In this document: positions 8,450 to 19,700 of the stretch, piece after piece | How the letters are laid out: each line of letters begins with the position of its first letter | How positions within the stretch are numbered: position 1 is the first letter of the stretch | NCBI RefSeq assembly: GCF_020439865.1 | Contig: NZ_JAGRPF010000192.1 | Location: forward strand, 1 to 47,935 | DNA length: 47,935 nucleotides | Direction: 5' to 3' | Origin: Prosthecobacter sp. | GTDB taxonomy: Bacteria > Verrucomicrobiota > Verrucomicrobiia > Verrucomicrobiales > Verrucomicrobiaceae | Position numbers and translations under genes: made by a program | Notes under the pieces: model-generated | What the model saw: the letters and a program-made list of their open reading frames with translations, nothing else | The model's database searches: none | What the model was told of the DNA's origin: nothing

Positions 8450-10489
8450 ATGGCCACTCCCACTGATCTCCAGCGAACCGTGCATGTGCGCCGGCACCCG
8501 CCGGAACTGCAGGGGCTGGATGCATTCAGTTATCGCTGCGCCGGCTGGTGGCGGCGTGCCGGGTGGCGACGTCGGGACCTGGCGGCCAGCGCGGCGCGAA
8601 TCGATCAGGCGCGGATCAAATTCGCCACGCTCGACGACAGCGGACTGAACGAGCGACTGCAAAGCCTGCGCAGACAACGGCGTGCTCAACCGAATGCGAT
8701 GGAAGAGGTGCTCGAAGAGGGTCTCGCCCTTCTCGCGGTCGCCGCTCAGCGAGAACTGGGGCTGTCCGCCTATATAGTACAGCTCATGGCTTCGGCGGCA
8801 TTGGCGCGTGGATTTCTTGTCGAAGTGGATACGGGCGAAGGCAAGACTCTGGCTCTGGCGCTGACCGCCGCGTTCCAAGCATGGACGGGCCGTCCCTGCC
8901 ATGTGATCACCGCGAACGACTATCTCGCCGGACGCGATGCCGAGCAGCTCGAATCATTTTATCAGCGTGCCGGTTTGAGCGTCGGCCGGGTATTGGGCGA
9001 CACTCCGGAGGACGACCGACGTCGCGCCTACAGCCAGAGCGTCACTTACACGACCGCCAAAGAGGTGGCGGCCGATTACCTGCGCGATCGTCTTCGGCTG
9101 CAGGGCTTGGAGGAATCCGGAGCGCGGCTGGCCCTCACGCGCATGGTCGGCGGAGGTCGAGCTTCGGCTGCGGAACCGGTGCAGCGCGGGCTGTTTTTCG
9201 GGCTGCTCGACGAGGCGGACAACGCCCTCATTGATGAAGCGGTCACCCCCCTGATCATCAGCCGGACAATGGAGCCCGGGGAACTCGAAACCGCCTGTGC
9301 GGCGGCCTGGCAGGCGGCGTCAGCCTTGAAAAACGGAGTCGATTATCAGGTCAATCCGGCTCGCCGGTCCATCGATTTTGCCCCGGGGCGGCTCGAGGAA
9401 CTCGCAGCCGGATATGAGGTGCCGGATGCCCGCCTTTGGTCCAGTCTCGGTCGAAGAGCGGAGCTGCTTCGACTGGCCCTCGAAGCGCGTGAATTCTTCC
9501 GACGGGATGAGCAGTATGTGCTCGACGAAGGCAAGGTGGTCATCGTCGATGAATCCACCGGCCGCCCGATGCCCATGCGCACCTGGCGGCAGGGCCTGCA
9601 CCAGATGATCGAAGTGAAGGAGGGCGTTTCCATGTCCGGAGCCTCAGAGACGTTGGCCCGCATCTCCTTTCAGAGCTACTTCCGCCACTATCAGAACCTG
9701 GCAGGAGCCTCAGGCACGGTGCAGGAAGTCGCTTCCGAAATCTGGCGCACCTATGGGCTCCCGACCCTGCGCGTCCCCCGCCATTTACCCAGCCAGCGGC
9801 AGTTTCTCGGCTGGCGGTTCTATCCCGACATGGCCTCAAAAACAGCCGCCATCAGCGCTGAAATCAGGGTCCGACATGCGCGCGGCCAGCCGGTGCTGGT
9901 GGGGATGCGCAGCGTTGAGGCGAGTGAGACCTTGGCCGAACCGTTGGTGAACGAGGGGATGATCCTCTATGTGCTCAATGCCAAACGGCATCGCGAAGAG
10001 GCGCTCATGGTGATGCAGGCCGGTCATCGCTCCCGTGTCACCATAGCCACCAACATGGCAGGACGCGGCACAGACATCCGTCTCGAACCGACGGTCCACG
10101 TCCTCGGAGGGCTGCATGTGATCGCCTCGGAACCTCACGAAAGTGCCCGTGTGGATCGCCAGTTGTTCGGACGTGCCGCCCGCCATGGGGACCCCGGTTC
10201 GGTGCTTGCGATGTACAGTGCCGAAGATCCGCTGTTTGTCAGATTTGTGCCTCTAAGGGTGCGTCAGATATGGATCCGAATGCTGAGAAGTAACGCCAGG
10301 CCTGTTGCCTGGTTGGGGCGAAGATTAGGGTGTGTCCTGTTGTGGTGGAGCCAGTTTCGAGCCCAGTCTCAGGCCGTGCGCCGCCGCCGTCAGGTGATGC
10401 AAACCGAGACCGAGATCACCGGCGGCCTAGGATTCACCCAAGGTTTTGCCCGGCCCTTGAGGAGGCCTAATGCAGTTTGCGGCAGCTGA
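8450..10489 (+). CDS. SecA-like ATPase lacking the usual C-terminal domains
   Basis: A 679-residue paralogue of the SecA preprotein-translocase motor. Nucleotide-binding domain 1 has Walker A DTGEGKTLA (K132) and Walker B LLDEADNALIDEA (D254, E255). A preprotein cross-linking-type region lies at about 272-370, ending IVDESTGR. Domain 2 has TNMAGRGTDIRLEP (535-547), GGLHVIASEPHESARVDRQL and GRAARHGDPG. Housekeeping SecA reads GRAGRQGDPG in that last motif, and here it carries G-to-A and Q-to-H changes. After about residue 600 only 80 residues remain, rich in Arg and Trp, so most of the helical scaffold, helical-wing and zinc-binding tail are absent (canonical SecA is 830-900 residues). The N-terminal 60 residues are Arg-rich and not SecA-like. 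It is probably a dedicated motor for the giant protein, not the housekeeping SecA; other DEAD-like roles are less likely. Confidence 0.85.
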   Translation: MATPTDLQRTVHVRRHPPELQGLDAFSYRCAGWWRRAGWRRRDLAASAARIDQARIKFATLDDSGLNERLQSLRRQRRAQPNAMEEVLEEGLALLAVAAQRELGLSAYIVQLMASAALARGFLVEVDTGEGKTLALALTAAFQAWTGRPCHVITANDYLAGRDAEQLESFYQRAGLSVGRVLGDTPEDDRRRAYSQSVTYTTAKEVAADYLRDRLRLQGLEESGARLALTRMVGGGRASAAEPVQRGLFFGLLDEADNALIDEAVTPLIISRTMEPGELETACAAAWQAASALKNGVDYQVNPARRSIDFAPGRLEELAAGYEVPDARLWSSLGRRAELLRLALEAREFFRRDEQYVLDEGKVVIVDESTGRPMPMRTWRQGLHQMIEVKEGVSMSGASETLARISFQSYFRHYQNLAGASGTVQEVASEIWRTYGLPTLRVPRHLPSQRQFLGWRFYPDMASKTAAISAEIRVRHARGQPVLVGMRSVEASETLAEPLVNEGMILYVLNAKRHREEALMVMQAGHRSRVTIATNMAGRGTDIRLEPTVHVLGGLHVIASEPHESARVDRQLFGRAARHGDPGSVLAMYSAEDPLFVRFVPLRVRQIWIRMLRSNARPVAWLGRRLGCVLLWWSQFRAQSQAVRRRRQVMQTETEITGGLGFTQGFARPLRRPNAVCGS

Positions 10490-10587
10490 TATAAGGGCAT
10501 GTTTTGGATTAAATCTTGCTTTGTTCACCCAAAGAGAAGTAACGTTTTAAAATGCGGTTAATCGTTTGATTGGCCCTCTTTGTTTTG
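10490..10587. other. Gap between the SecA-like gene and the giant gene
   Basis: This 98-bp AT-richer gap has no convincing promoter or terminator. An AAAGAGAAG stretch near 10531-10539 could help ribosome binding only for an upstream start. Co-transcription with the preceding genes is possible. An in-frame TTG lies at 10570. Confidence 0.4.
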
Positions 10588-10710
10588 ATGAATTCCTCCC
10601 AGAATCGGCATATGCCGATGCATGGAGCACGGCGAGAGCGCCTTGGTGGAATTGCTGTAGGCGCGTATCTTTTGGAGGCTTTGGAACCGCGAATTCTGCT
10701 CTCAGCGGCA
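10588..10710 (+). other. LEPR-XLL N-terminal element of the giant protein
   Basis: A basic opening (HGARRERLGG) is followed by a short hydrophobic stretch and LEALEPRILLSAAP. This matches the LEPR-XLL signature, which I know from the N termini of very large proteins of Gram-negative bacteria. It is less hydrophobic than a standard Sec signal peptide because E30, E33 and R35 interrupt it. The position suggests a dedicated targeting or leader sequence. Confidence 0.85.
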
Positions 10711-13700
10711 CCTGTGGATGTTCCGCTTCCGGAGCCCCAGACACCGGATCCTGGCATCAATGAGAGTCCTCTGGACTCCCAAATTCAGACCGAACATGTG
10801 CTCTGGGAGACCCCTGAAACGGACGCAGATGAGGTGAAGAGTGCGGCTGATTCTGATTACATTTTCGGTGAGACGGAACCGTTTGATCCGGGATCAGACA
10901 CGATCGCGGACCCTGCAGAAGCGGGTGCTTTGACGGAGGAAGATCCCGTTCAGCAGCCCCCGTCAGGCCTGAGTTTTGAGAGTGAGGGGCTGCAAATTCC
11001 TTCTGATGCAGAGTCCGTTGTTGAAGAAACAACGGGTGAAAACTCAGCCGTTTTGACACAAGAACAGGGCGGTCCTCTGAGTGCAGGCGGGACTGAATCC
11101 GGTGCGATTCCCACTTCGGAAACCACCTTTGGGAATGGGACTTCGGCGGAAATCGCCAACCCAATCCCACAGCAGTTGATCGAAACAAACACTGCTGCGA
11201 ACGGACCGCCAGCACAGTTCCAATCCAATGTTCTTTCTGATTCACTCTCTACGTACCTCGGCTATGCAGCGCAAAAAACCGCTGACGATGAGCTGAGTGT
11301 TTTCATTTCTGGGGGCATCGATCTCTGGAATTTGCGCCCCGATTTCCTCCACGAGCAGGGGATTCGCCGCCTGATAATCCAAGGTGGCGATGAAAGCGAC
11401 GACACGCTGCACGTGGACCTGTCGAGAGGGGATGTCCCTCTGGATGTGATCTTCCACGGCGGTGTTGGCGGCTATGACACATTGACACTCGCAGGCGCGA
11501 CCAATGGAAGCTACACGCCGGGTGTTGTTTTTGGGGACGGGGTGGTCACGTCCGGTTCCAGCCGGATCACTTTCACGGGACTCGAGCCGGTCATCGTTGA
11601 CGGCACGGGTGACGGAGATGGAACCTTTACCTTTACGACTTCCTCCACCGGCGCCGGGAATGATGTTATCACCATTGACAGTCCCGCGGCTGGTCAGAAT
11701 CGAATCTCGGGAACAAGTGGTGGAGTGGCCTTCGAGTCGGTCACCTTTAACAACTTCCTTCACTTCGTCATCGACACGGGCAGCAATGACCAGGTTGCCG
11801 CCAATGAGGATCAAATTCACCTGACCTCGGCCTTGGTCGCCTCGGGACTTCTGGACCTCACGATTCAGACGGGCAATGGGAATGACACGGTCGATCTGGA
11901 TGGACTGGGACTCACGAATTCGGTCAGCGTCACGCTGAATTTGGGGGCGGGTTCGAACACCCTGACAGGACCTGCGGCGGGCGGGGCCTGGAGTTTCACA
12001 TCCGCTGACACCGGCACCCTTCGGGTGGGGACCGGTACCGGCCTCGTCCAATTCAGCGGAGCCACCACCATCACGCCGCGCGGCGAGGCTGGGTTTCAAT
12101 TGGGGTCCATCAATGGGGACACCCTGACCAGCGCCAGTTCGGACGCGGTCGCCGGGAAAACGGGAAATGAGTCTCTGACAGGCCTGACCGGGGACGACAT
12201 CTATGTTTTCGTGAACAATTTTGGCAACGACACAGTCGTCGAGGCTTCAGGCGCCGGGACTGACACACTCGACTTCTCGGCGGTCACAGCCGACCTGACC
12301 TTTACGATCAACGCGGACGGCAGCATCGTCGTCACCGACGACTCAAATCCTCTCAATGTGGTTCATGCCAGCAACGTTGAGAAACTCATCGGTGGCCAAG
12401 GGATCAACCGCTATGTGTTCCAAGACGGCGCCACACTGGCGGGGACGATCACGGGACGGGGAGACTTTGGGGATATTCTCGACTACAGCCTTTATAGCAC
12501 GCCGGTCAGTTTTGACGTCGGGGCTCAGACGGCCACCGGCACAGCGGGGGCAACTGGCATTTCAAACGTCATTGGTGGTTCCAGCGTGCTCGGCGACACG
12601 ATTGTTGGAGCGACTGATGCTGGCACCTGGACCATTTCGGCAGCCGGCGCGGGCAGGACCAAGGGAGTCACCTTCGAGGGGTTCGAGAAACTCGTGTCGT
12701 CCAGTATCGATGACATTCTCGATTACTCCAAATACGCGTTAGCCATCTCGGTCGACCTCTCGACAGAAGCTGCGACCGGATTCTCGACGATCACTGGTTT
12801 CAGAAACATCGTCGGGTCAGATTTCGACGATTCCATCACCGGCGACGCCAATGACAATCGACTGACCGGTGGTGCAGGGACGAACACCTTGATTGGTGGA
12901 GGCGGGATCGACACCGTGGTGGAGTCGGCGGATGCGGACTTCCTGCTGACCGACTCGATCCTGACATTTGGAGGTGCTGTCGATCATCTCTCTGGAGTGG
13001 TAAAGGCGGAACTGACCGGTGGGGACAGCGGCAACATTCTTGATGCGAGCGCATTCACACTGGGGAGCGTGAGACTCGATGGAGCCGGTGGGGACGACAC
13101 GTTGAGAGGCGGGTCCCAAGACGACGTTCTGACCGGAGGCGACGGGATCGATTCTCTGGACGGGGGCGGCGGTGTGAACACGGTGGTCGAGGTGGGAAAT
13201 GCGCGGTTCATTCTCACTGACTCCACTTTGGACATGGGGGAAGGGGGCAACGCCGTTCAGACAGTCACCGTGGCCGGCGGTGTGACCGGGGGAACTTTCA
13301 AAATCTCGTTCGAAGGTGAGACCACGACGGCGATTGCTTTCGATGCCACTCTGGATGCATTCAAAGCGGCGCTCACGGGGTTGGATGCGTTCGGACCTGA
13401 GGATGTCATCATCGGCGGGGTCGTTGGGGCTTGGACGATCGAGTTTGTGGGCAATCAGGCCGGGAAATCGGTGACGCAGCTGGCGACAGTCAGCAATCTG
13501 GTTGGAGGCGGGGTCACAGCCGGAACGACCACCGCCGGTGTGCAGCAGGTGAATACCCTCGCGAACATCCAGGTGGCCCTCCTGCTTGGCGGCGCAAGTG
13601 ACAATCTGATGGACGCAGGTGGATTCTCCGGGGCTTCGTATATCTATGGTGACGACGGTGATGACGTTCTGATTGGCGGTCTGGGCAACGATTCGTTGTT

Positions 13701-16700
13701 TGGAGGCGACGGGAATGACCGCATGACCGGCGGTGCAGGCGTGGACACTCTGATCGGCGGTGGCGGCATCGACGTGGTGGTGGAGACCCGGGATGCGAAC
13801 TTCACGCTTACGAACTCGTCGCTCACAATCGGTTCGGAAGGCATCGACAGTCTTTATAGTATCGAGCTGGCCGAACTCACTGGCGGAGCGTCAGGCAACG
13901 TCATCGATGCCGGCGGCTTCTCAGGAATCAGTGCACTGACGGAGCTCTCATTCCTCAATCGTGGTGCGGGAGTGGCGACGTTCGACAACAAAGCGGACTT
14001 CACGGTCACCCTTTCCGACGGTACGACAACAGACGTTTATCTCAGCACGGTGGTGACACTGCAGGATGTGTTTGATGCGATCCATGATGCGAACAGCAAA
14101 CTGGCCGCCGCTCTGAACGCCGCAGGATCTGCCATCGTCATTACCGACAGTTCGGGTGGTGGTGGTTCCATGAGCATCACTGCGGCGACCGGTTCCACCG
14201 CCGCGGCCGATCTCGGCATTTTGGGGACGGGTACTTCCACCGGATTGGAAGGAACGGCATTCATCGGTGGCGGGGTTGTTTTGGATGGAGCAGGCGGTGA
14301 AGACGTGCTGACCGGGACGACGGGGGACGATGTCTTCACAGGCGGTGCTGGAGCGGACCAGATCATCGGCGGCGGCGGCGTAGACACACTGGTCGAGTCA
14401 CGGAGCGCTGAATTGGTCGCGGCGAACTTTACGCTTACCAACATCAGTCTGGTGATAGGCAGTGAAGGAACGGACACCTTGTCAGGCATCACGCACGCGA
14501 TCCTTACCGGCACACAGGCGGTGGACATCATCGATGCATCGGCTTTCACGGTGGGCTCGGTGATTCTGGCAAACGGTGGCGGCGCCGATACGGTTCGCGG
14601 CACAACCTTTGATGACCGATTCCTGGTGGATGTGTCCGGCCTCACTGCCGGAGTGGATCATGTGACAGTCAGTGCCGGCGGCGGGGCGGGTGATCGGGTG
14701 GTGATTCTTGGGACGAACGGAGTTGCCCAGACTGACCTTGGATGGATCACTTGGGTCGGGCTTGCCGCGACCCAGGAGCTGACCAACGGAAATATCACCG
14801 AAGACCTCTACACCGCGGGCGGGAGCATCGAGATCGTCGCCAGCAGCATCAATTTGAACGGGCACACCATTGATTCAGCGCTCGGGTCTGCAGGGTCGGC
14901 GGCAGCGGCCGTGGCCGGAAACATCACTTTGAAGGGCCGATACATCACTATCGACGGCGGAGCCAAGATTCTGGCAAAAGCAGCGACCGGGGGAACTGAC
15001 GGCACGATCTCCATCATCGGGGTGGACCAGACCAAGCTCACTTTTGGAGTCGGTTTCTACAATGGCAACTTCAGCGAGACCACGATCAAGATCGACAACG
15101 CTGAGATCAAGGGAGGCGATGTCACCATCGGGGCCACCGCGATCACCCAGCGTTCATCCGCGGCGCTTACGGAACGTGATTCCGCCCTGTCGGGGATCGA
15201 TTTCGGGTCCAGCGTCGATTCTATTACGCAGCAGATCATTGATGTGATCAGAGGGCTGTCCGCGATTGTTGCGGTCTCCGAGTCTACGTCCATTGCCACC
15301 ATTGACATCGGTGCAGGGGCCACGATCGAAGCGGCCAACTTCGTCGCAACGTCCAATGCCGACGCCCGTGTCAAACCCAAGCCGATCACTTATATGCTGG
15401 GAGTGTCCGTGGGCCTGGTGGACACCACGTCGCGAGTCAAAGTGGACGGTTCGATTACCACCGCGGGCAATCTGACCATCAGCGCAAACTCATTCAACAC
15501 GTCAGACACAGTGGCGGTGGTGATCAAGGAAGACGGCTCCGGCCTTACAGTGGCTGTTTCGATCATCAACTCTCATACGGATGCCTTGGTGACCGATAAG
15601 GCGCATTTGACCGTCGGTGGGAACCTGAGGATAGCGGCCGCAACGGTGGACCGAGTTCGTGTTCTCTCACAGGCGGTCTTGGGATTGGATGGCGACAAGG
15701 CCGTGGCGTTTGCGCTGAGCCTCGAGCACAGTTACACCAACGCTTATCTGGACGGCACGGCAACGGTGACGGGAGCAATCACCGTCGAGTCGCACGAGTC
15801 GGAAGAGTCCATCACGAACTATGTGGGACTGCTCGGCTACGTTCCCGGTCTCAACGCGCCCCAGGTGGTCAAAGGTGTCAAGGCCTACGCTGCCGTTGGC
15901 CAGTCTTCCACTGGCAACTTCCTTTCAGACTGGCAGCTTCTCAGCAAGGACATGCAAAAGAACGCCGCTCTGGCCGGAGGATCGGCGGCGGCGAGCAAAT
16001 TCCCAAAGGTGACGGCCAAGCTCGACCAGCTCAAAGCATGGGGTGCAAAAATGGCCGAGAAGATTAAATCCAAGATGCCGAATATCCTCACTGCTCCCGG
16101 CAAGAATCGCGACATTACCATTGGAGTCGCGCTGGAGATCTACACCAAGACTGTCGAGGCGCGCATCGGTGACGGAGTGACGACGGACGGCTCTGCAAAA
16201 GCAGACGTGCAGGCAAATGGCGATATCACCGTGAAAGGCAGGCTGGAAAGCCGTCCGGATATTTCCGCAGTGGGAAAATCAAACAACACCTACCTGGACC
16301 CGGACAAGGAGGTCGCAGACGGTTCCAGTGCTACTGTCGCGGATGATGGTGTCGGTGGCGGCATCGCAGTCGTCGTCTTCAACAACACGACGAACGCCTA
16401 CATTTCGGGTGATGCGGAGGTGGATGCCGGAGGAACGCTGACGGTCGAAGCCAAAACATTGAATCAAATCGATCCCACCACCCTTTGGGGTGTCAATCTG
16501 ATCACTCCGTTCACTCAGGACGTCAGTGCCACGTATGACAACTCCATGACCGGCCTGACGCTGGTCTCGAAAGATGAGACGGTGGATCTCAAAAACAGCC
16601 CCGGTTCCGGCAAGGGCGAGCTCGGCGGTCGCTACCGGTTCAAGGGGGTCATCCCAACTTCGATTGATCTGACAAAGGAGAACTATGCTGACACTGCCCG

Positions 16701-19700
16701 ATGGGAGTCGGTGGACAGCAAAGGCAAACAGCAGGCAAACGCCTTCCTCGCCAACTTTACGAGCTACCTGAATGAGAACCTGGGTCTGGATGACAATCTT
16801 GTTGATTCTTGGGTCCAGTCCTCTGCCACCGGACAGAAAGCCACCAAAGTCCTTTCGGCTGCAGTCCTGGTGCTGAGGCAGACGGCGAGTGCGAAGGTCA
16901 AAACCGGCGCAAAAATCAACCAGGACTTGGCACTGCGCACCACGAACCAAAGTGTTGTCGTGCAGGCCAACAGTGTTAATCAAGCGATCAATCTGGTCGG
17001 CAACTTCAAGACTCCGGTCGCAGGAGGCACCACCTTTGAGGCGCTTTTTGGCAAGGATGCGAGCATCACGGACAAAGCCACCTGGAACATGAATGGTCCG
17101 CTAACGAAGCAGAACCGCCAAGGGCCCGGACTGGGCGTGTCGGCTGCGGAGGATGGCAGCGCGGCAGGCGCCAGCCTCGGTGTTTACTACTACCAAAACA
17201 TCGTCACAGCTTTGATCGAGGACGGTGTCACCGCTTATGCCGACAGTCTCAAGGTGGTCGCAGATACTCTCGATCTGTCGGTCGTTCTTGGTGGTTCGGG
17301 CAGCAAAGGCGACACCAGTTCAGGGATCGGTGTTGGCGTTTCGAACGTGCTCGACAACACGACGCTCGCCCAGATTGCCAACGGAGCAAGTGTGACGGTG
17401 GGCAGCAAGGTGCTGGCCGACACGGAGGCCGACGGCGGTTCGGTGCTCGTCAGCGCGAAGGACACGGCGTACGTGATCACCGTTGCCGGAAGCGTTGCGA
17501 CTTCCGATCAGACCGGTGTCGGCATTTCGGTCGCGGTAAACACCGTGCTGCGCAACACGGAGGCGTTTGTCGGAAATCGTCTGGGTGACGACACCATCGA
17601 TGCCACCGGCTTCTTCACTTCAAGTGGAGGCGTCACGTTGAATGCCTCCAATCATGGATACGTCGGCGGTTTTGCCATCGCGGGAGCGAAGGCCACCAAC
17701 AATCCAGCCGATCCGCCAGCCACCACTTCCAAACAGCCGGCCGGCTCCGGCGGCACCTCCGGATCCAACGGCACCACTGAGGCAGACACCGCTTTGAGCG
17801 AGTGGCAGGGCAAGATGGCCGCCGTGCTCAAGGAGTTGAAGAGCACCAAGAATCCAGGCGGAGGCGATGACGCGGCAGCCCCGGCTCCGGTTGCGGACGC
17901 TGCCGAGGATCCTGCGAACCAGTCCAAGAATGCACTCGCGATATCCGGCTCCATTGTCGTCAATGTCGAGATCGACAATGCACGTGCTTATTTCCGCAAC
18001 GTGGGTGCCGTCCAGTCCGGCAAGCTCTCGATCGCTGCGACCAATGACTCGACCGCCAATTCGCTGGCCGGCGCAGTCTCCTATGCCAGTGCCGGTGATC
18101 CGACCAAGTCCTCGAGCGCCATCGGTGGTGCGATCGGTGTCAATTACATCGCCGGGGTGACCGAGGCCTTCATTGACGGAGCTGCCTCGTTGACAGCGGG
18201 CGGTCTGGTCATGACGGCCATTCGCGGTGGATGGATCGTTTCGATGGGGGCTGCGGTGGGCGGGGCCACGGGCAAGAATGGCAGGGCCGGCACGGGATCC
18301 GTCGGGGTGACGCTCACGAACTACACCACGCGCACCAAACTCGCGAACATCCCTGGTGCGGTCATCATCAACGGGACCATGCTTCTCGATGCCTATGACG
18401 ACACCAATCTGATTCAGCTTGGTGGTTCGGGAGCCTTTGGAGGCAAGGGCGGCTATGGAGTCGGAGTGGGCTTTGCCAAGATCACCAACACCACGACTTC
18501 CACCATCGACACGCTGAGCAATTTCAAGCATGTCGGAACGGTTGATGTGAAGGCCAGAACGGACGCCGACATTGTCAGTGTCACAGGTTCTCTGGGAGTC
18601 GCCACAGGTGGCGGAAGCGTGGATGGGACTGGCATTGGCGGCACGCTCTCGATCAGCCTGCTTTATAATATCGTCACCGCGGAAGTGCTGAACACGACCA
18701 TCACCTCCGACTCTTCGGGAGACTTCAAGGTGCTCGCCGACGACAATGCGGCCATTTACAGCTTCTCCGGTGGATTTGCGATCGGCAAAAGCTCAGCCTA
18801 TGGCATCGCGGTCGCGGTAAATGTCCTGAAGGACACTGTGACGGCGCGCGTCGAGAACTCCACCGTGCGTTCCTCCAGCGGCGGGTTGACCGTGGATGCT
18901 GAAGAACGCGGTGTCATTGTTTCTGTCGCCCTGGGTGGTGCTGGTTCCCGCAAGTCTTCGATTGCCGGTTCGGGCGCCATCAATGTTCTCACGAATGTCG
19001 TCGACGCGCATGTCAGTGTGAACTCAACCGTCTCGGTCGGCTCGTTCGTGACCGTTCAGGCGGTGGACAAACCCACGCTGGTCGCTGTCACAGGGGCGCT
19101 GGCTGTTGGTGGCACGGAAAAAGGCGTTGGAGTTTCGATCAGTTGGAACCGGATTAGCAACGACGTCTCGGCAGTCATCTCCGGCTCCACGGTGACGGCG
19201 GCGACGGGCGCGGTCAGTCTGCTGGCAAGATCCACGCCGCTGCTGGTTGGAATTGGCGCGGCTGGAGCTGGCAGCACCACCAGTGCCGGTGGAACCGGCG
19301 GCCTGATGATCAATTCGATCGCCAACAGTGTGGACGCCCACATCATCAGTTCGACCGTTGAAGCCACGCTCGGTGATGTGAGTGTGAGGGGAAGTGAATC
19401 CGCGACGCTGGTGGCTGTCGCGCTGGCGATCGCCGGTAGCGCCGAAGGCAACGCGATCGGTGCGTTGTTCGCCTACAATTACATTGGTTCCTCCACCGAC
19501 GATGCCGATCCGAATGTCATCACGATTGCTGATGGTGCCGCGCTGGCAGACGACAATCCTTCAGGCATCAAGACTGTGACTGTCACCGGTTCTGACACGG
19601 CCACCGCCAGCAACGTCAAAGCTTACATCGACAGTTCGAAAGTCATCGCCGGAGGCCAGGTGTCTGTTCTGGCCGGATTCGATGATCCGACGCAGCCCAC

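Larger units (their letters stand above)
12130..14640 (+). repeat. N-terminal RTX-like blocks with four copies of a larger unit
   Basis: Nonapeptide-like calcium-binding repeats (LTGGAGTNTLIGGGG, LIGGLGNDSLFGGDGND) appear in four blocks. Each block is followed by a conserved tail of the type DTVVES..A.F.LT.S.L. The copies begin near 12850, 13120, 13714 and 14329. Non-RTX modules at 13258-13560 and 13928-14276 interrupt the series. Confidence 0.75.

Noticed and set aside
7334..8902. 522-codon minus-strand frame opposite the M50-HlyD and SecA-like genes
   Set aside because: It spans two real genes in antisense and its composition (Arg, His, Gln) is that of a shadow frame.
3667..10489. Possible ordinary type I secretion system with an ABC transporter
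   Set aside because: I looked for an ABC ATPase with Walker A, LSGGQ signature and membrane domain in this block and found none; the only clear ATPase is SecA-like.
10570..10587. TTG at 10570 as the start of the giant gene
   Set aside because: In frame, but with no good ribosome-binding site and adding only six residues; the ATG at 10588 is preferred, though this is not settled.
10490..10587. Separate promoter for the giant gene
   Set aside because: Candidate boxes such as TTGCTT and TTCACC have poor -10 partners, so no call is made.
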